From the NCBI GenBank assembly GCA_035512995.1, contig DATKCY010000122.1:1-8620 (forward strand): DNA of 8,620 bases. The letters run 5' to 3'. Made by a program: the position numbers and the translations under genes. The notes beneath the pieces were generated by a model that made no database searches, was not told where the DNA came from, and saw only the letters and a list, made by a program, of their open reading frames with translations. Positions 1 to 5,591 of this stretch are shown here, piece after piece. Position 1 is the stretch's first letter, and each line of letters begins with the position of its first letter. This stretch comes from Thermohalobaculum sp035512995 (lineage in GTDB: Bacteria > Pseudomonadota > Alphaproteobacteria > Rhodobacterales > Rhodobacteraceae).

Positions 1-597
1 CGGATCGACCTCTCCCCCTTCACGCTGATCGGCGCGACGACCCGGCTCGGCCTGCTGACGACGCCCTTGCGCGACCGTTTCGGCATCCCGACCCGGCTCG
101 AATTCTATTCACCCGACGAGCTCCAGGCGATCGTCGCCCGCGGCGCGCGGCTGATGGCGCTCGACGCCGAGCCCGACGGGATAGGCGAGATCGCGACCCG
201 CGCCCGCGGCACGCCGCGGATCGCCATGCGCCTGCTCCGCCGGGTCGCCGACTTCGCGCTGGTCGAGACCGAGGGCCGCGTGACCCGCGCGCTCGCCTCC
301 CGTGCCCTGGAACGCCTCGGCGTGGACGGCCTCGGCCTCGACGGCGCCGACCGCCGCTACCTCCGACACATCGCCGAGCACTATTCCGGCGGCCCGGTCG
401 GCATCGAGACCCTGTCCGCCGCCCTTTCCGAGAGCCGCGACGCCCTCGAGGAGGTCATCGAGCCGTTCCTCATGCAGGCCGGCCTCGTCGCCCGCACTCC
501 CCGCGGCCGCATGCTGACGCAAGGCGCCTGGCGCCACCTCGGCCTCGCCCCCCCGCGCCCGGCGAGCGAGCGCGACCTCTTCGGGGACGATGCGTGA
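1..597 (+). CDS. ruvB: RuvB, Holliday-junction branch-migration ATPase (C-terminal part, 5' end outside window)
   Basis: RuvB is the hexameric AAA+ motor that, with RuvA, drives branch migration of Holliday junctions in the cytoplasm during recombination and repair. The window opens in frame inside the ATPase domain; 198 codons remain, out of roughly 340 in a usual RuvB. Visible parts, numbered from the window edge: sensor I GATTR (11-15), the arginine-finger segment PLRDRFG (22-28, likely finger Arg24), the sensor II helix RGTPRIAMRLLRR, and the C-terminal winged-helix DNA-binding domain ending in RTPRGRMLTQGAWRHLGL. The Walker A and B motifs lie upstream and cannot be checked. The stop overlaps the ybgC start (GTGA), so the two are probably co-translated. 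A TTG at 67 is an internal Leu codon, not a start, because the frame stays open and homologous upstream of it. The identification is firm. Confidence 0.97.
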   Translation, partial: RIDLSPFTLIGATTRLGLLTTPLRDRFGIPTRLEFYSPDELQAIVARGARLMALDAEPDGIGEIATRARGTPRIAMRLLRRVADFALVETEGRVTRALASRALERLGVDGLGLDGADRRYLRHIAEHYSGGPVGIETLSAALSESRDALEEVIEPFLMQAGLVARTPRGRMLTQGAWRHLGLAPPRPASERDLFGDDA

Positions 598-1010
598 GCG
601 GAGCGCCGCCCCACCGCCACCCGGTCCGCGTCTACTACGAGGACACCGATCTCGCCGGGATCGTCTACTATGCGAACTACCTGAAGTTCCTCGAGCGGGG
701 GCGGACGGAGGCGCTGCGCAACGCCGGCGTCGACCAGGGGCGGCTCAGGGAGGAGCGCGGGATCGTCTTCGCCGTCCGCCGGGTCGCGATCGAGTATCTG
801 CGACCGGCTCGGCTCGACGATCTGCTGACGGTGACGACCGCGGTCACGTGGCTCCGCGGCGCATCGGTCGAGATGCGGCAGGGCATTCTCCGCGGCGACG
901 TGACACTGGTCACGGCGGACGTGACCGTCGCCGCCATGACACTTTCGGGCCGCCCGGCGCGCCTCTCCCCTGAGTTGCGCGCGGTCTTGACCTCGCTGCC
1001 GACGGGATGA
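594..1010 (+). CDS. ybgC: YbgC-type acyl-CoA thioesterase of the Tol-Pal cluster
   Basis: This is a 138-residue hotdog-fold thioesterase of the 4-hydroxybenzoyl-CoA thioesterase/YbgC family. Family members hydrolyse acyl-CoA in the cytoplasm; the physiological substrate and the reason for linkage to Tol-Pal are not settled. The family signature is near the N-terminus: VYYEDTD (13-19), with the catalytic Asp19 matching E. coli Asp18, then GIVYYANYLKFLERGRTE (22-39). The position of E. coli His25 is Tyr26 here. The segment RRVAIEYLRPARLDD (62-76) is the usual central strand. The length matches the family (about 130-140). The GTG start at 594 shares four bases with the ruvB stop; an ATG at 590 is in another frame. 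The start is inferred from the overlap and from the N-terminal homology beginning within about 10 residues. A 169-base gap separates it from tolQ, so it may belong transcriptionally with ruvB. Confidence 0.93.
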   Translation: MSGAPPHRHPVRVYYEDTDLAGIVYYANYLKFLERGRTEALRNAGVDQGRLREERGIVFAVRRVAIEYLRPARLDDLLTVTTAVTWLRGASVEMRQGILRGDVTLVTADVTVAAMTLSGRPARLSPELRAVLTSLPTG

Positions 1011-1179
1011 GAGGGGCCGCCCGTGCAAAAGCGGCAGCAGACGGTCGCAAGGGCTCGAATTTTCTCCCCACATGACGCATAAAGGGGGATGACGCCGCGT
1101 CAGGCGGGTCCGGGAGAGACCGTCAAACGGCCACCGAACCATGCGCGCCGCCGGGGCGAGGGGCAGAGCAGGTAAGGAC
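1011..1179 (+). promoter_or_regulatory. ybgC-tolQ intergenic region, likely main tol-pal promoter region
   Basis: This is the longest gap in the window and has a local drop in GC around 1055-1085. A weak sigma-70-like pair is visible: TCGAAT (1055-1060), 17 bases, CATAAA (1078-1083), with about 3/6 and 4/6 matches to consensus. Next to it are a direct repeat ATGACGC (1072-1078 and 1089-1095, offset 17 bases) and a perfect 5-bp inverted repeat GACGC-C-GCGTC (1091-1101). I see no Rho-independent terminator after ybgC. Position and base composition suggest a promoter for tolQ and the genes after it, but the exact elements are inference. Confidence 0.4.
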
Positions 1180-1965
1180 ATGGAAGCGATTCTGATGACG
1201 AGCGCGGCGGGCCTCGCCGCATCCGACCTGAGTCTGGCGCAGGTGGCGACCCAGGCGCTCGGCGTGCCCGAGGGGCCAGCCGGGGTCGACTTCTCGCTGA
1301 TGGCGCTGTTCACGCGGGCGACGCTGACGGTGCAGATCGTGATGGTGGTTCTGATCGCCGCCTCGGTCTGGTCCTGGGCGATCATCGTCGAGAAGGCGCT
1401 TGCCTATTCCCGCCTCCGCAAGGCCTCGGCCAAGTTCGAGGAGGACTTCTGGTCCGGCCGCCCGCTCGACGAGGTGCACGAGGGGCTGAACGTCGGCGCG
1501 AAGACGCCGATGGAGCGCGTGTTCGACGCCGGCATGACCGAGTGGAACCGCAGCTTCTCGAACCGCGGCGACCTGATCCCGGGCACCGAGCAGCGGATCG
1601 ACCGGGCGATGAACGTGGCGATCGCCCGCGAATCGGAGCGGCTGAACGGCCGGCTGCCGTTCCTCGCGACCGTCGGCTCGGTCGCGCCCTTCGTCGGCCT
1701 CTTCGGCACGGTCTGGGGCATCAAGCACGCGTTCGAGGAGATCGCGATCCAGCAGAGCACGAACCTGGCCGTCGTCGCGCCGGGCATCGCCGAGGCGCTG
1801 CTGGCGACCGCCCTCGGCCTGCTCGCGGCGATCCCGGCCGTCGTCGCCTACAACCGACTGGCCGCGGACGCCGAGCGGCTGTCGACGGCGCTCGAGAACT
1901 TCGCCGACGAGTTCTCGACCATCCTCGCCCGCCAGATCGGCAAGCAGCACGACCGGGCGGCCTGA
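1180..1965 (+). CDS. tolQ: TolQ, proton-channel subunit of the Tol-Pal motor
   Basis: TolQ is the inner-membrane MotA/ExbB-family subunit that, with TolR, converts proton flow into movement of TolA. From the ATG at 1180 it is 261 residues. Membrane segments lie at about 48-72, 158-182 and 199-224, with a cytoplasmic loop between the first two. The family hallmarks FLATVGSVAPFVGLFGTVWGIK (161-182) and APGIAEALLATALGLLAAIPA (200-220) are intact. Thr177 and Thr210 are 33 residues apart, as are the channel threonines Thr145 and Thr178 of E. coli TolQ. The frame also has an ATG at 1141 (13 more residues, Arg/Gly-rich, no ribosome site seen) and one at 1195. I chose 1180 because GCAGGTAAGGA (1168-1178) lies just upstream. 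The N-terminus before TM1 is longer than in E. coli TolQ (230 residues). tolR follows after one base. Confidence 0.97.
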   Translation: MEAILMTSAAGLAASDLSLAQVATQALGVPEGPAGVDFSLMALFTRATLTVQIVMVVLIAASVWSWAIIVEKALAYSRLRKASAKFEEDFWSGRPLDEVHEGLNVGAKTPMERVFDAGMTEWNRSFSNRGDLIPGTEQRIDRAMNVAIARESERLNGRLPFLATVGSVAPFVGLFGTVWGIKHAFEEIAIQQSTNLAVVAPGIAEALLATALGLLAAIPAVVAYNRLAADAERLSTALENFADEFSTILARQIGKQHDRAA

Positions 1966-1966
1966 G

Positions 1967-1984
1967 ATGGCGATGGCGATGGCG
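1967..1984 (+). repeat. ATGGCG x3 tandem hexamer at the tolR start
   Basis: Three perfect copies of ATGGCG encode Met-Ala-Met-Ala-Met-Ala at the very N-terminus of TolR. Each copy supplies an in-frame start codon. Hexamer gain or loss by slippage would change the N-terminus by two residues without a frameshift. Confidence 0.9.
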
Positions 1985-2434
1985 GTCGCAGGCGCGGGCA
2001 GCGGACGGGGCGGGCGCCGCAGGCGTGTGGCCCGGTCGAAGCCGATGTCCGAGATCAACGTCACGCCGTTCGTCGACGTGATGCTGGTGCTGCTGATCAT
2101 CTTCATGGTCGCGGCGCCGCTGCTCACCGTCGGCGTGCCGCTCGAGCTGCCGAAGACCGACGCCACCAGCCTGCCGCACGAGCAGGAGGAGCCGCTGACG
2201 ATCAACATCGACGGCGAGGGCCGGATCTACATCCAGAAGATCGAGACCGAGCCGGACGCGCTGATCCCGAAGCTCGCCGCGATCATCGAGCGGCGCGAGA
2301 GCGACCGCGTCTACCTCCGCGCCGACCGTTCGATCGACTATGGCGATGTGATGGTCGTAATGGGGGCGCTGAACCGCGCGGGCTTCCGCAATATCGGGCT
2401 CGTCACCGACCAGCCGGATCCAGGCGCGGAGTGA
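1967..2434 (+). CDS. tolR: TolR, ExbD-family subunit of the Tol-Pal motor
   Basis: TolR is a single-pass inner-membrane protein with a periplasmic domain. It pairs with TolQ and carries the proton-binding Asp in its membrane helix. Its 155 residues read as a short cytoplasmic basic tail (GRGGRRRRVARSKP, 13-26), the signature SEINVTPFVDVMLVLLIIFM (28-47) with Asp37 at the position of E. coli Asp23, a membrane helix at about 35-55, and a periplasmic ExbD-like domain (about 75-148) ending in NRAGFRNIGLVTD. The start is set one base after the tolQ stop. Three ATGs in frame (1967, 1973, 1979) come from an ATGGCG triplication, so the exact N-terminus is uncertain by up to four residues. No strong ribosome site is seen, so translation is probably coupled to tolQ. 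An in-frame ATG at 2045 is unlikely because it would remove the basic tail. Confidence 0.97.
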   Translation: MAMAMAVAGAGSGRGGRRRRVARSKPMSEINVTPFVDVMLVLLIIFMVAAPLLTVGVPLELPKTDATSLPHEQEEPLTINIDGEGRIYIQKIETEPDALIPKLAAIIERRESDRVYLRADRSIDYGDVMVVMGALNRAGFRNIGLVTDQPDPGAE

Positions 2435-2437
2435 GGA
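2433..2437 (+). promoter_or_regulatory. tolA ribosome binding site overlapping the tolR stop
   Basis: GAGGA overlaps the tolR TGA stop and lies 7 bases before the ATG at 2445. This spacing favours 2445 over the second in-frame ATG at 2454, whose GGAGGA would sit only one base upstream. Confidence 0.65.
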
Positions 2438-2444
2438 CCGGGCG

Positions 2445-3632
2445 ATGGAGGACATGCGCACGGGAGCGACGGTCTCGGGCGGGCTTCACGCCCTCCTGAT
2501 CGCGCTCGCGCTGTTCGGGACGCCGTTCATGTCGTCGTCGGCGCCCGCGCCGCTGACCGTGACCGAGGTCGAGTTCATCGACGGCGCGACCTTCGACGCC
2601 CGCCTCTCGACCGCCCCGATCGTGCCGAACGAGGGGCCGGCCGAGATGGCGCCGCCGCAGCCGAAGCCCGAGCCCGAACTCAGCGTCGACGCGCCCGATG
2701 CCGAGCTCGCCCGCGCCGAGAGCCCGCCGATGACCGACGCGAGCGCGCCGCCCGAGGCCGCGCCCGACGAGCCCGACATCGTGATGCCGGCGCCACCGGT
2801 CGAGGTGCCGACCGAGGCGCCGCGCCTCTCGATCGCCGAGATCCCGAGCCCCGACGCGCTCGACCGCCAGTCGACCGAGCCAGAGAGCCCGGCCGCGACC
2901 GAGCCGATGCAGGCGCTCGCGACCGCGCCCTCGCCGATGGCGGCCCCCGCGCTGCCGCCCCCGCCCGAGCCCGAGCCCGTCGTCGCCGAGGCGGAGCCAG
3001 AGCCCGAGCCGGAGGAGATCGAGGTCGAGCCCGAACCCGAGCCGGAGTCGGTGGAGCAGGCGCAGCCAGAGGCGCCGATCAGCCGCGCGCCGCAGCAGGC
3101 GCGCCTGCCGGTCGCCAAGCCCGCCGAGATCGCCGCCGCGGCGCAGGCCTCGTCGCGCCCCGACCGCGCGGCCGAGCCGGAGCCCGAGCCCGAGGAGGCG
3201 GAGGACGAGCCCGAGCCCGACCCGCCGGCCCCGCAGATCGCCGAGACGCCGGAGGCCGCGCCCGAGGAGCCGACGCCTGCCGCCGGTTCGACCTCGCAGT
3301 TCGCGGCGCAGGTCACGCAGGGCGAGAAGGACTCGCTCCGCCTCGCGATCAAGCAGTACTTCAACCCGACCGTCGACGACCCGACGCTGCAGGTGACGCT
3401 CGCGGTCCGCCTGAACGAGCAGGGCAGGATCGTGGACGGACCGGACGAGCTTCGCGCCTCCGGCGGCAACCCGGCGACGCAGCAGGCGCTGCTGCGCGAG
3501 GGGCGGAAGGCGTTGATCTACGCGGCGAACGGCGGCGAGTTCGCCAAGCTGCCGCGCGACAAGCACGCGGCGTGGGAAGTCCTGCACGTCACGTTCACGA
3601 CCGACAGGGACAATATCGGGGTAGGCACCTAA
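2445..3632 (+). CDS. tolA: TolA, energy-transducing envelope protein with acidic Pro/Glu-rich linker
   Basis: TolA links the TolQR motor to TolB and Pal across the periplasm. The 395 residues show three parts. The first is an N-terminal membrane anchor (about 9-30) containing SGGLHALLIALAL; the Ser/His pattern is typical of TolA/TonB anchors and contacts TolQ. The second is a low-complexity periplasmic linker (about 33-285) rich in Pro, Glu and Ala, with runs of Glu-Pro at 175-201 and 244-259 and almost no Lys. The third is a folded C-terminal domain (about 286-388: FAAQV...LAIKQYFNPTVDD...LQVTLAVRLNEQGRIV...AWEVLHVTF) that resembles the TolA/TonB C-terminal fold and should bind TolB and Pal. 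The linker differs from the Ala/Lys-rich helical domain II of E. coli. Identity rests on synteny plus anchor and C-domain; the linker sequence is not diagnostic. The stop shares one base with the tolB start. Confidence 0.93.
   Translation: MEDMRTGATVSGGLHALLIALALFGTPFMSSSAPAPLTVTEVEFIDGATFDARLSTAPIVPNEGPAEMAPPQPKPEPELSVDAPDAELARAESPPMTDASAPPEAAPDEPDIVMPAPPVEVPTEAPRLSIAEIPSPDALDRQSTEPESPAATEPMQALATAPSPMAAPALPPPPEPEPVVAEAEPEPEPEEIEVEPEPEPESVEQAQPEAPISRAPQQARLPVAKPAEIAAAAQASSRPDRAAEPEPEPEEAEDEPEPDPPAPQIAETPEAAPEEPTPAAGSTSQFAAQVTQGEKDSLRLAIKQYFNPTVDDPTLQVTLAVRLNEQGRIVDGPDELRASGGNPATQQALLREGRKALIYAANGGEFAKLPRDKHAAWEVLHVTFTTDRDNIGVGT
2961..3047 (+). repeat. Glu-Pro codon repeat block 1 in tolA
   Basis: Alternating Glu and Pro codons (GAG CCC, GAG CCG, GAA CCC) encode PEPEP-type runs at TolA residues 173-201, interrupted by VVAEA and EEIEVE. 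Synonymous codons are mixed, so this looks like an older, selected repeat rather than a fresh expansion. Confidence 0.7.
3174..3224 (+). repeat. Glu-Pro codon repeat block 2 in tolA
   Basis: A second Glu-Pro run encodes AEPEPEPEEAEDEPEPD (TolA residues 244-260). It has the same composition as the block at 2961-3047 and lies about 45 residues after it, separated by a less acidic Ala/Gln/Arg stretch. Confidence 0.7.
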
Positions 3633-4966
3633 TGATGACGTCGACGTACGCGCCTGTCTGGCTGCGCCTCCTTCTCGTCGCCCTCCTCGCGACCGTGGGG
3701 GCGGGCCGGGCGGCGGCGCAGAGCCCGCTCGAGATCACGGTCGCGGGCGGCCAGTTCAAGCCGATCCCGATCGCGATCGCGAGCTTCGAGGCCACCGGGC
3801 CCGACCTCGGTCCCCTGTCGGCGCGGCTCACCGATGTGGTCGAGCGCGACCTCGAAAGCTCCGGGCTGTTCGACGTGATCCCGCGCTCGGCCTTCGTCTC
3901 GGGCTCCGCGCCCTTCGCGAGCGTGCCGCAGTTCGCCGACTGGCGCACGATCAACGCCGACGCGCTGGTCACGGGCCGCGTTCAGCGCGGCCCGGACGGC
4001 CGCGTGCAGGTGCAGTTCCGCATCTACGACACCGCGGCCGAGCAGGAGCTCGAGGGCCTGCAGTTCCTGGCGCCCGAGGCAGACTGGCGGCGGATCGCGC
4101 ACAAGACGGCCGACGCGATCTATACCGAGCTGACCGGCGAGGGGCCCTATTTCGACAGTCGCGTCGCCTTCATCGACGAGACGGGGTCGAAGGGCAACCG
4201 CGTCAAGCGCCTGGCGCTGATGGACCAGGACGGGGCGAACGTCCGCTACCTGGGGCCCGAGGGGCTGGTGCTGACGCCGCGGTTCTCGCCCGACGACCGC
4301 TCCGTGCTCTACACCTCGTGGGACACCGGCAGCCCGCAGGTCTTCACGCTCGATCTCGAGACCGGGCAGCGCGAGCGGCTCGGCAACTTCCCGGGCATGA
4401 GCTTCGCGCCGCGGTTCTCGCCCGACGGCAGCAGAATCGTGTTCTCGATCACCGAGGGCGGCAACTCGGACCTCTACGAGATGTCGCTGGCGACGCGCTC
4501 GGTCCGGCGGCTGACGAACAACCCGGCGATCGACACCTCGGGCAGCTACTCGCCCGACGGCTCGCGCATCGTCTTCGAATCCGACCGCGGCGGCACGCAG
4601 CAGCTCTACGTGATGCCGGCCGGCGGCGGCGAGGCGCGGCGGATCAGCTTCGGCAGCGGCACCTACGGCACTCCCGTCTGGTCGCCCCGCGGCGATCTGG
4701 TCGCCTTCACCAAGATCCTCGGCGGGCGCTTCCACATCGGCGTCATGCGCGCCGACGGCTCCGACGAGCGGCTCCTGTCGTCGAGCTTCCTCGACGAGGG
4801 GCCGACCTGGGCACCGAACGGGCGCGTGCTGATGTTCTTCCGCCAGAGCCCGGGGCAGGCGGGGCGCTCGCAGCTCATGAGCGTGGATGTGACGGGCCGG
4901 AACCTGCAGGTGGTCGAGACGCCGAACCTGGCCTCCGACCCTGCATGGTCCCCGGTCCGCAACTAG
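3632..4966 (+). CDS. tolB: TolB, periplasmic beta-propeller of the Tol-Pal system
   Basis: TolB is a periplasmic protein that binds Pal and TolA and controls Pal's release to peptidoglycan. From the ATG at 3632 it is 444 residues, about the family length. A signal peptide is clear: WLRLLLVALLATVGAG, with predicted cleavage after AAA (residue 29) before QSP. The N-terminal alpha/beta domain covers about 31-160 (PIPIAIASFE, then DVVERDLESSGLFDVI). The six-bladed propeller runs from about 170 to the end, with PD40-type motifs at RFSPDDRSV (217), RFSPDGSRIVF (261), SYSPDGSRIVF (305), VWSPRGDLVAF (349), TWAPNGRVLMF (392) and AWSP (438). The start shares one base with the tolA stop (TAATG), and GGGGTAGG (3618-3625) gives a ribosome site 6 bases upstream. 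The frame extends upstream to 3572, but that would bury the signal peptide. The ATG at 3635 is also possible. No separate tolB promoter is evident, unlike E. coli. Confidence 0.97.
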   Translation: MMTSTYAPVWLRLLLVALLATVGAGRAAAQSPLEITVAGGQFKPIPIAIASFEATGPDLGPLSARLTDVVERDLESSGLFDVIPRSAFVSGSAPFASVPQFADWRTINADALVTGRVQRGPDGRVQVQFRIYDTAAEQELEGLQFLAPEADWRRIAHKTADAIYTELTGEGPYFDSRVAFIDETGSKGNRVKRLALMDQDGANVRYLGPEGLVLTPRFSPDDRSVLYTSWDTGSPQVFTLDLETGQRERLGNFPGMSFAPRFSPDGSRIVFSITEGGNSDLYEMSLATRSVRRLTNNPAIDTSGSYSPDGSRIVFESDRGGTQQLYVMPAGGGEARRISFGSGTYGTPVWSPRGDLVAFTKILGGRFHIGVMRADGSDERLLSSSFLDEGPTWAPNGRVLMFFRQSPGQAGRSQLMSVDVTGRNLQVVETPNLASDPAWSPVRN

Positions 4967-5047
4967 CAGCGGTTGCAGCGTGCGGCCGAGAGGACTATCG
5001 GGGCAGAAACGGGATCCGCGGCCGAGGCCGGGGCAAGGAGGGGCGAG
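4967..5047 (+). promoter_or_regulatory. tolB-pal gap with possible weak promoter and pal ribosome site
   Basis: The 81-base spacer holds TTGCAG (4973-4978), 17 bases, TATCGG (4996-5001), each 3/6 against the sigma-70 consensus at ideal spacing. A strong ribosome site AAGGAG (5035-5040) lies 7 bases before the pal ATG and fixes that start. A short CGGCC-GA-GGCCG inverted repeat (5019-5030) lies between them. The ribosome site is convincing; the promoter is only a possibility, because pal can be read from upstream. Confidence 0.35.
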
Positions 5048-5560
5048 ATGAAGATCTGGGGTTTGCTGGTGGCGGCGGCGCTCGTTGCCGGGTGCGCGGG
5101 CAAGGACGACACGCTGGATGCGTCGGCGACGGCCGATGCGGCGACGGCGGTGCCGGGCGGCACGTTCGGGGGGCCGGGCCTGCCGCCGCCGGATTCGGTC
5201 GAGTACTTCAACCAGGTCGTCGGCGACCGCGTGTTCTTCGACACCGACCGCTACAATCTCGACGCCGAGGCGCAGGCGACGCTGACCGAGCAGGCCCGCT
5301 GGCTGAACGCCCAGCCGGCCGTCCGCGCGACGATCGAGGGCCACGCGGACGAGCGCGGCACGCGCGAATACAACCTGGCGCTCGGCGCCCGGCGCGCGAA
5401 CTCCGTTCGTGACTACCTGGTCGCGCAGGGTGTGCCGCCCGGTCGGCTCGACACGGTCAGCTACGGCAAGGAGCGTCCGGTGGCGCTCGGCTCCGACCCG
5501 CAGAGCTGGGCGCAGAACCGCCGGGCCGTGACCGTGGTGCTGTCGACGCCGCTCGGCTGA
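5048..5560 (+). CDS. pal: Pal, peptidoglycan-associated outer-membrane lipoprotein
   Basis: Pal anchors the outer membrane to peptidoglycan and is the terminal partner of the Tol motor. It is 170 residues from the ATG at 5048. A lipoprotein signal MKIWGLLVAAALVAGC ends in the lipobox VAGC, with lipidated Cys16. The next residue is Ala, not the inner-membrane retention Asp, which fits the outer membrane. A flexible Ala/Gly/Pro linker runs to about 48. The OmpA-like domain spans about 50-166: VFFDTDRYNL (62-71), then EGHADERGTREYNLALGARRANSV (97-120). Asp101 and Arg116 are 15 residues apart, like Asp271 and Arg286 of E. coli OmpA, which bind diaminopimelate. SYGKERP (138-144) and AQNRRAVTVV (155-164) complete the fold. 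The frame is open back to a TTG at 4973, but the lipobox and ribosome site settle the start. Confidence 0.97.
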   Translation: MKIWGLLVAAALVAGCAGKDDTLDASATADAATAVPGGTFGGPGLPPPDSVEYFNQVVGDRVFFDTDRYNLDAEAQATLTEQARWLNAQPAVRATIEGHADERGTREYNLALGARRANSVRDYLVAQGVPPGRLDTVSYGKERPVALGSDPQSWAQNRRAVTVVLSTPLG

Positions 5561-5591
5561 CGCAGGGCCTGGCGCCGACAAGGAGGGACCG

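Noticed and set aside
1107..1130. Short inverted repeats GGTC/GACC and CCGT/ACGG upstream of tolQ
   Set aside because: Four-base stems are expected by chance in GC-rich DNA and no T-tract follows.
381..3587. Other long - strand open frames (381-1385, 1123-2208, 2403-3587 and shorter ones)
   Set aside because: All mirror tolQ, tolR, tolA, ybgC or ruvB. Their compositions are low-complexity Arg/Gly/Leu and no family motif is seen.
5019..5030. CGGCC-GA-GGCCG inverted repeat before pal as a terminator
   Set aside because: It has a short stem, too small a loop and no T-tract, and pal needs read-through or coupling here. Such repeats are common by chance at this GC content.
4318..5412. A 364-codon + strand frame crossing tolB and pal
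   Set aside because: It is an out-of-frame shadow of tolB and pal; its Arg/Ala/Gly-rich text has no domain and it crosses two true gene boundaries.
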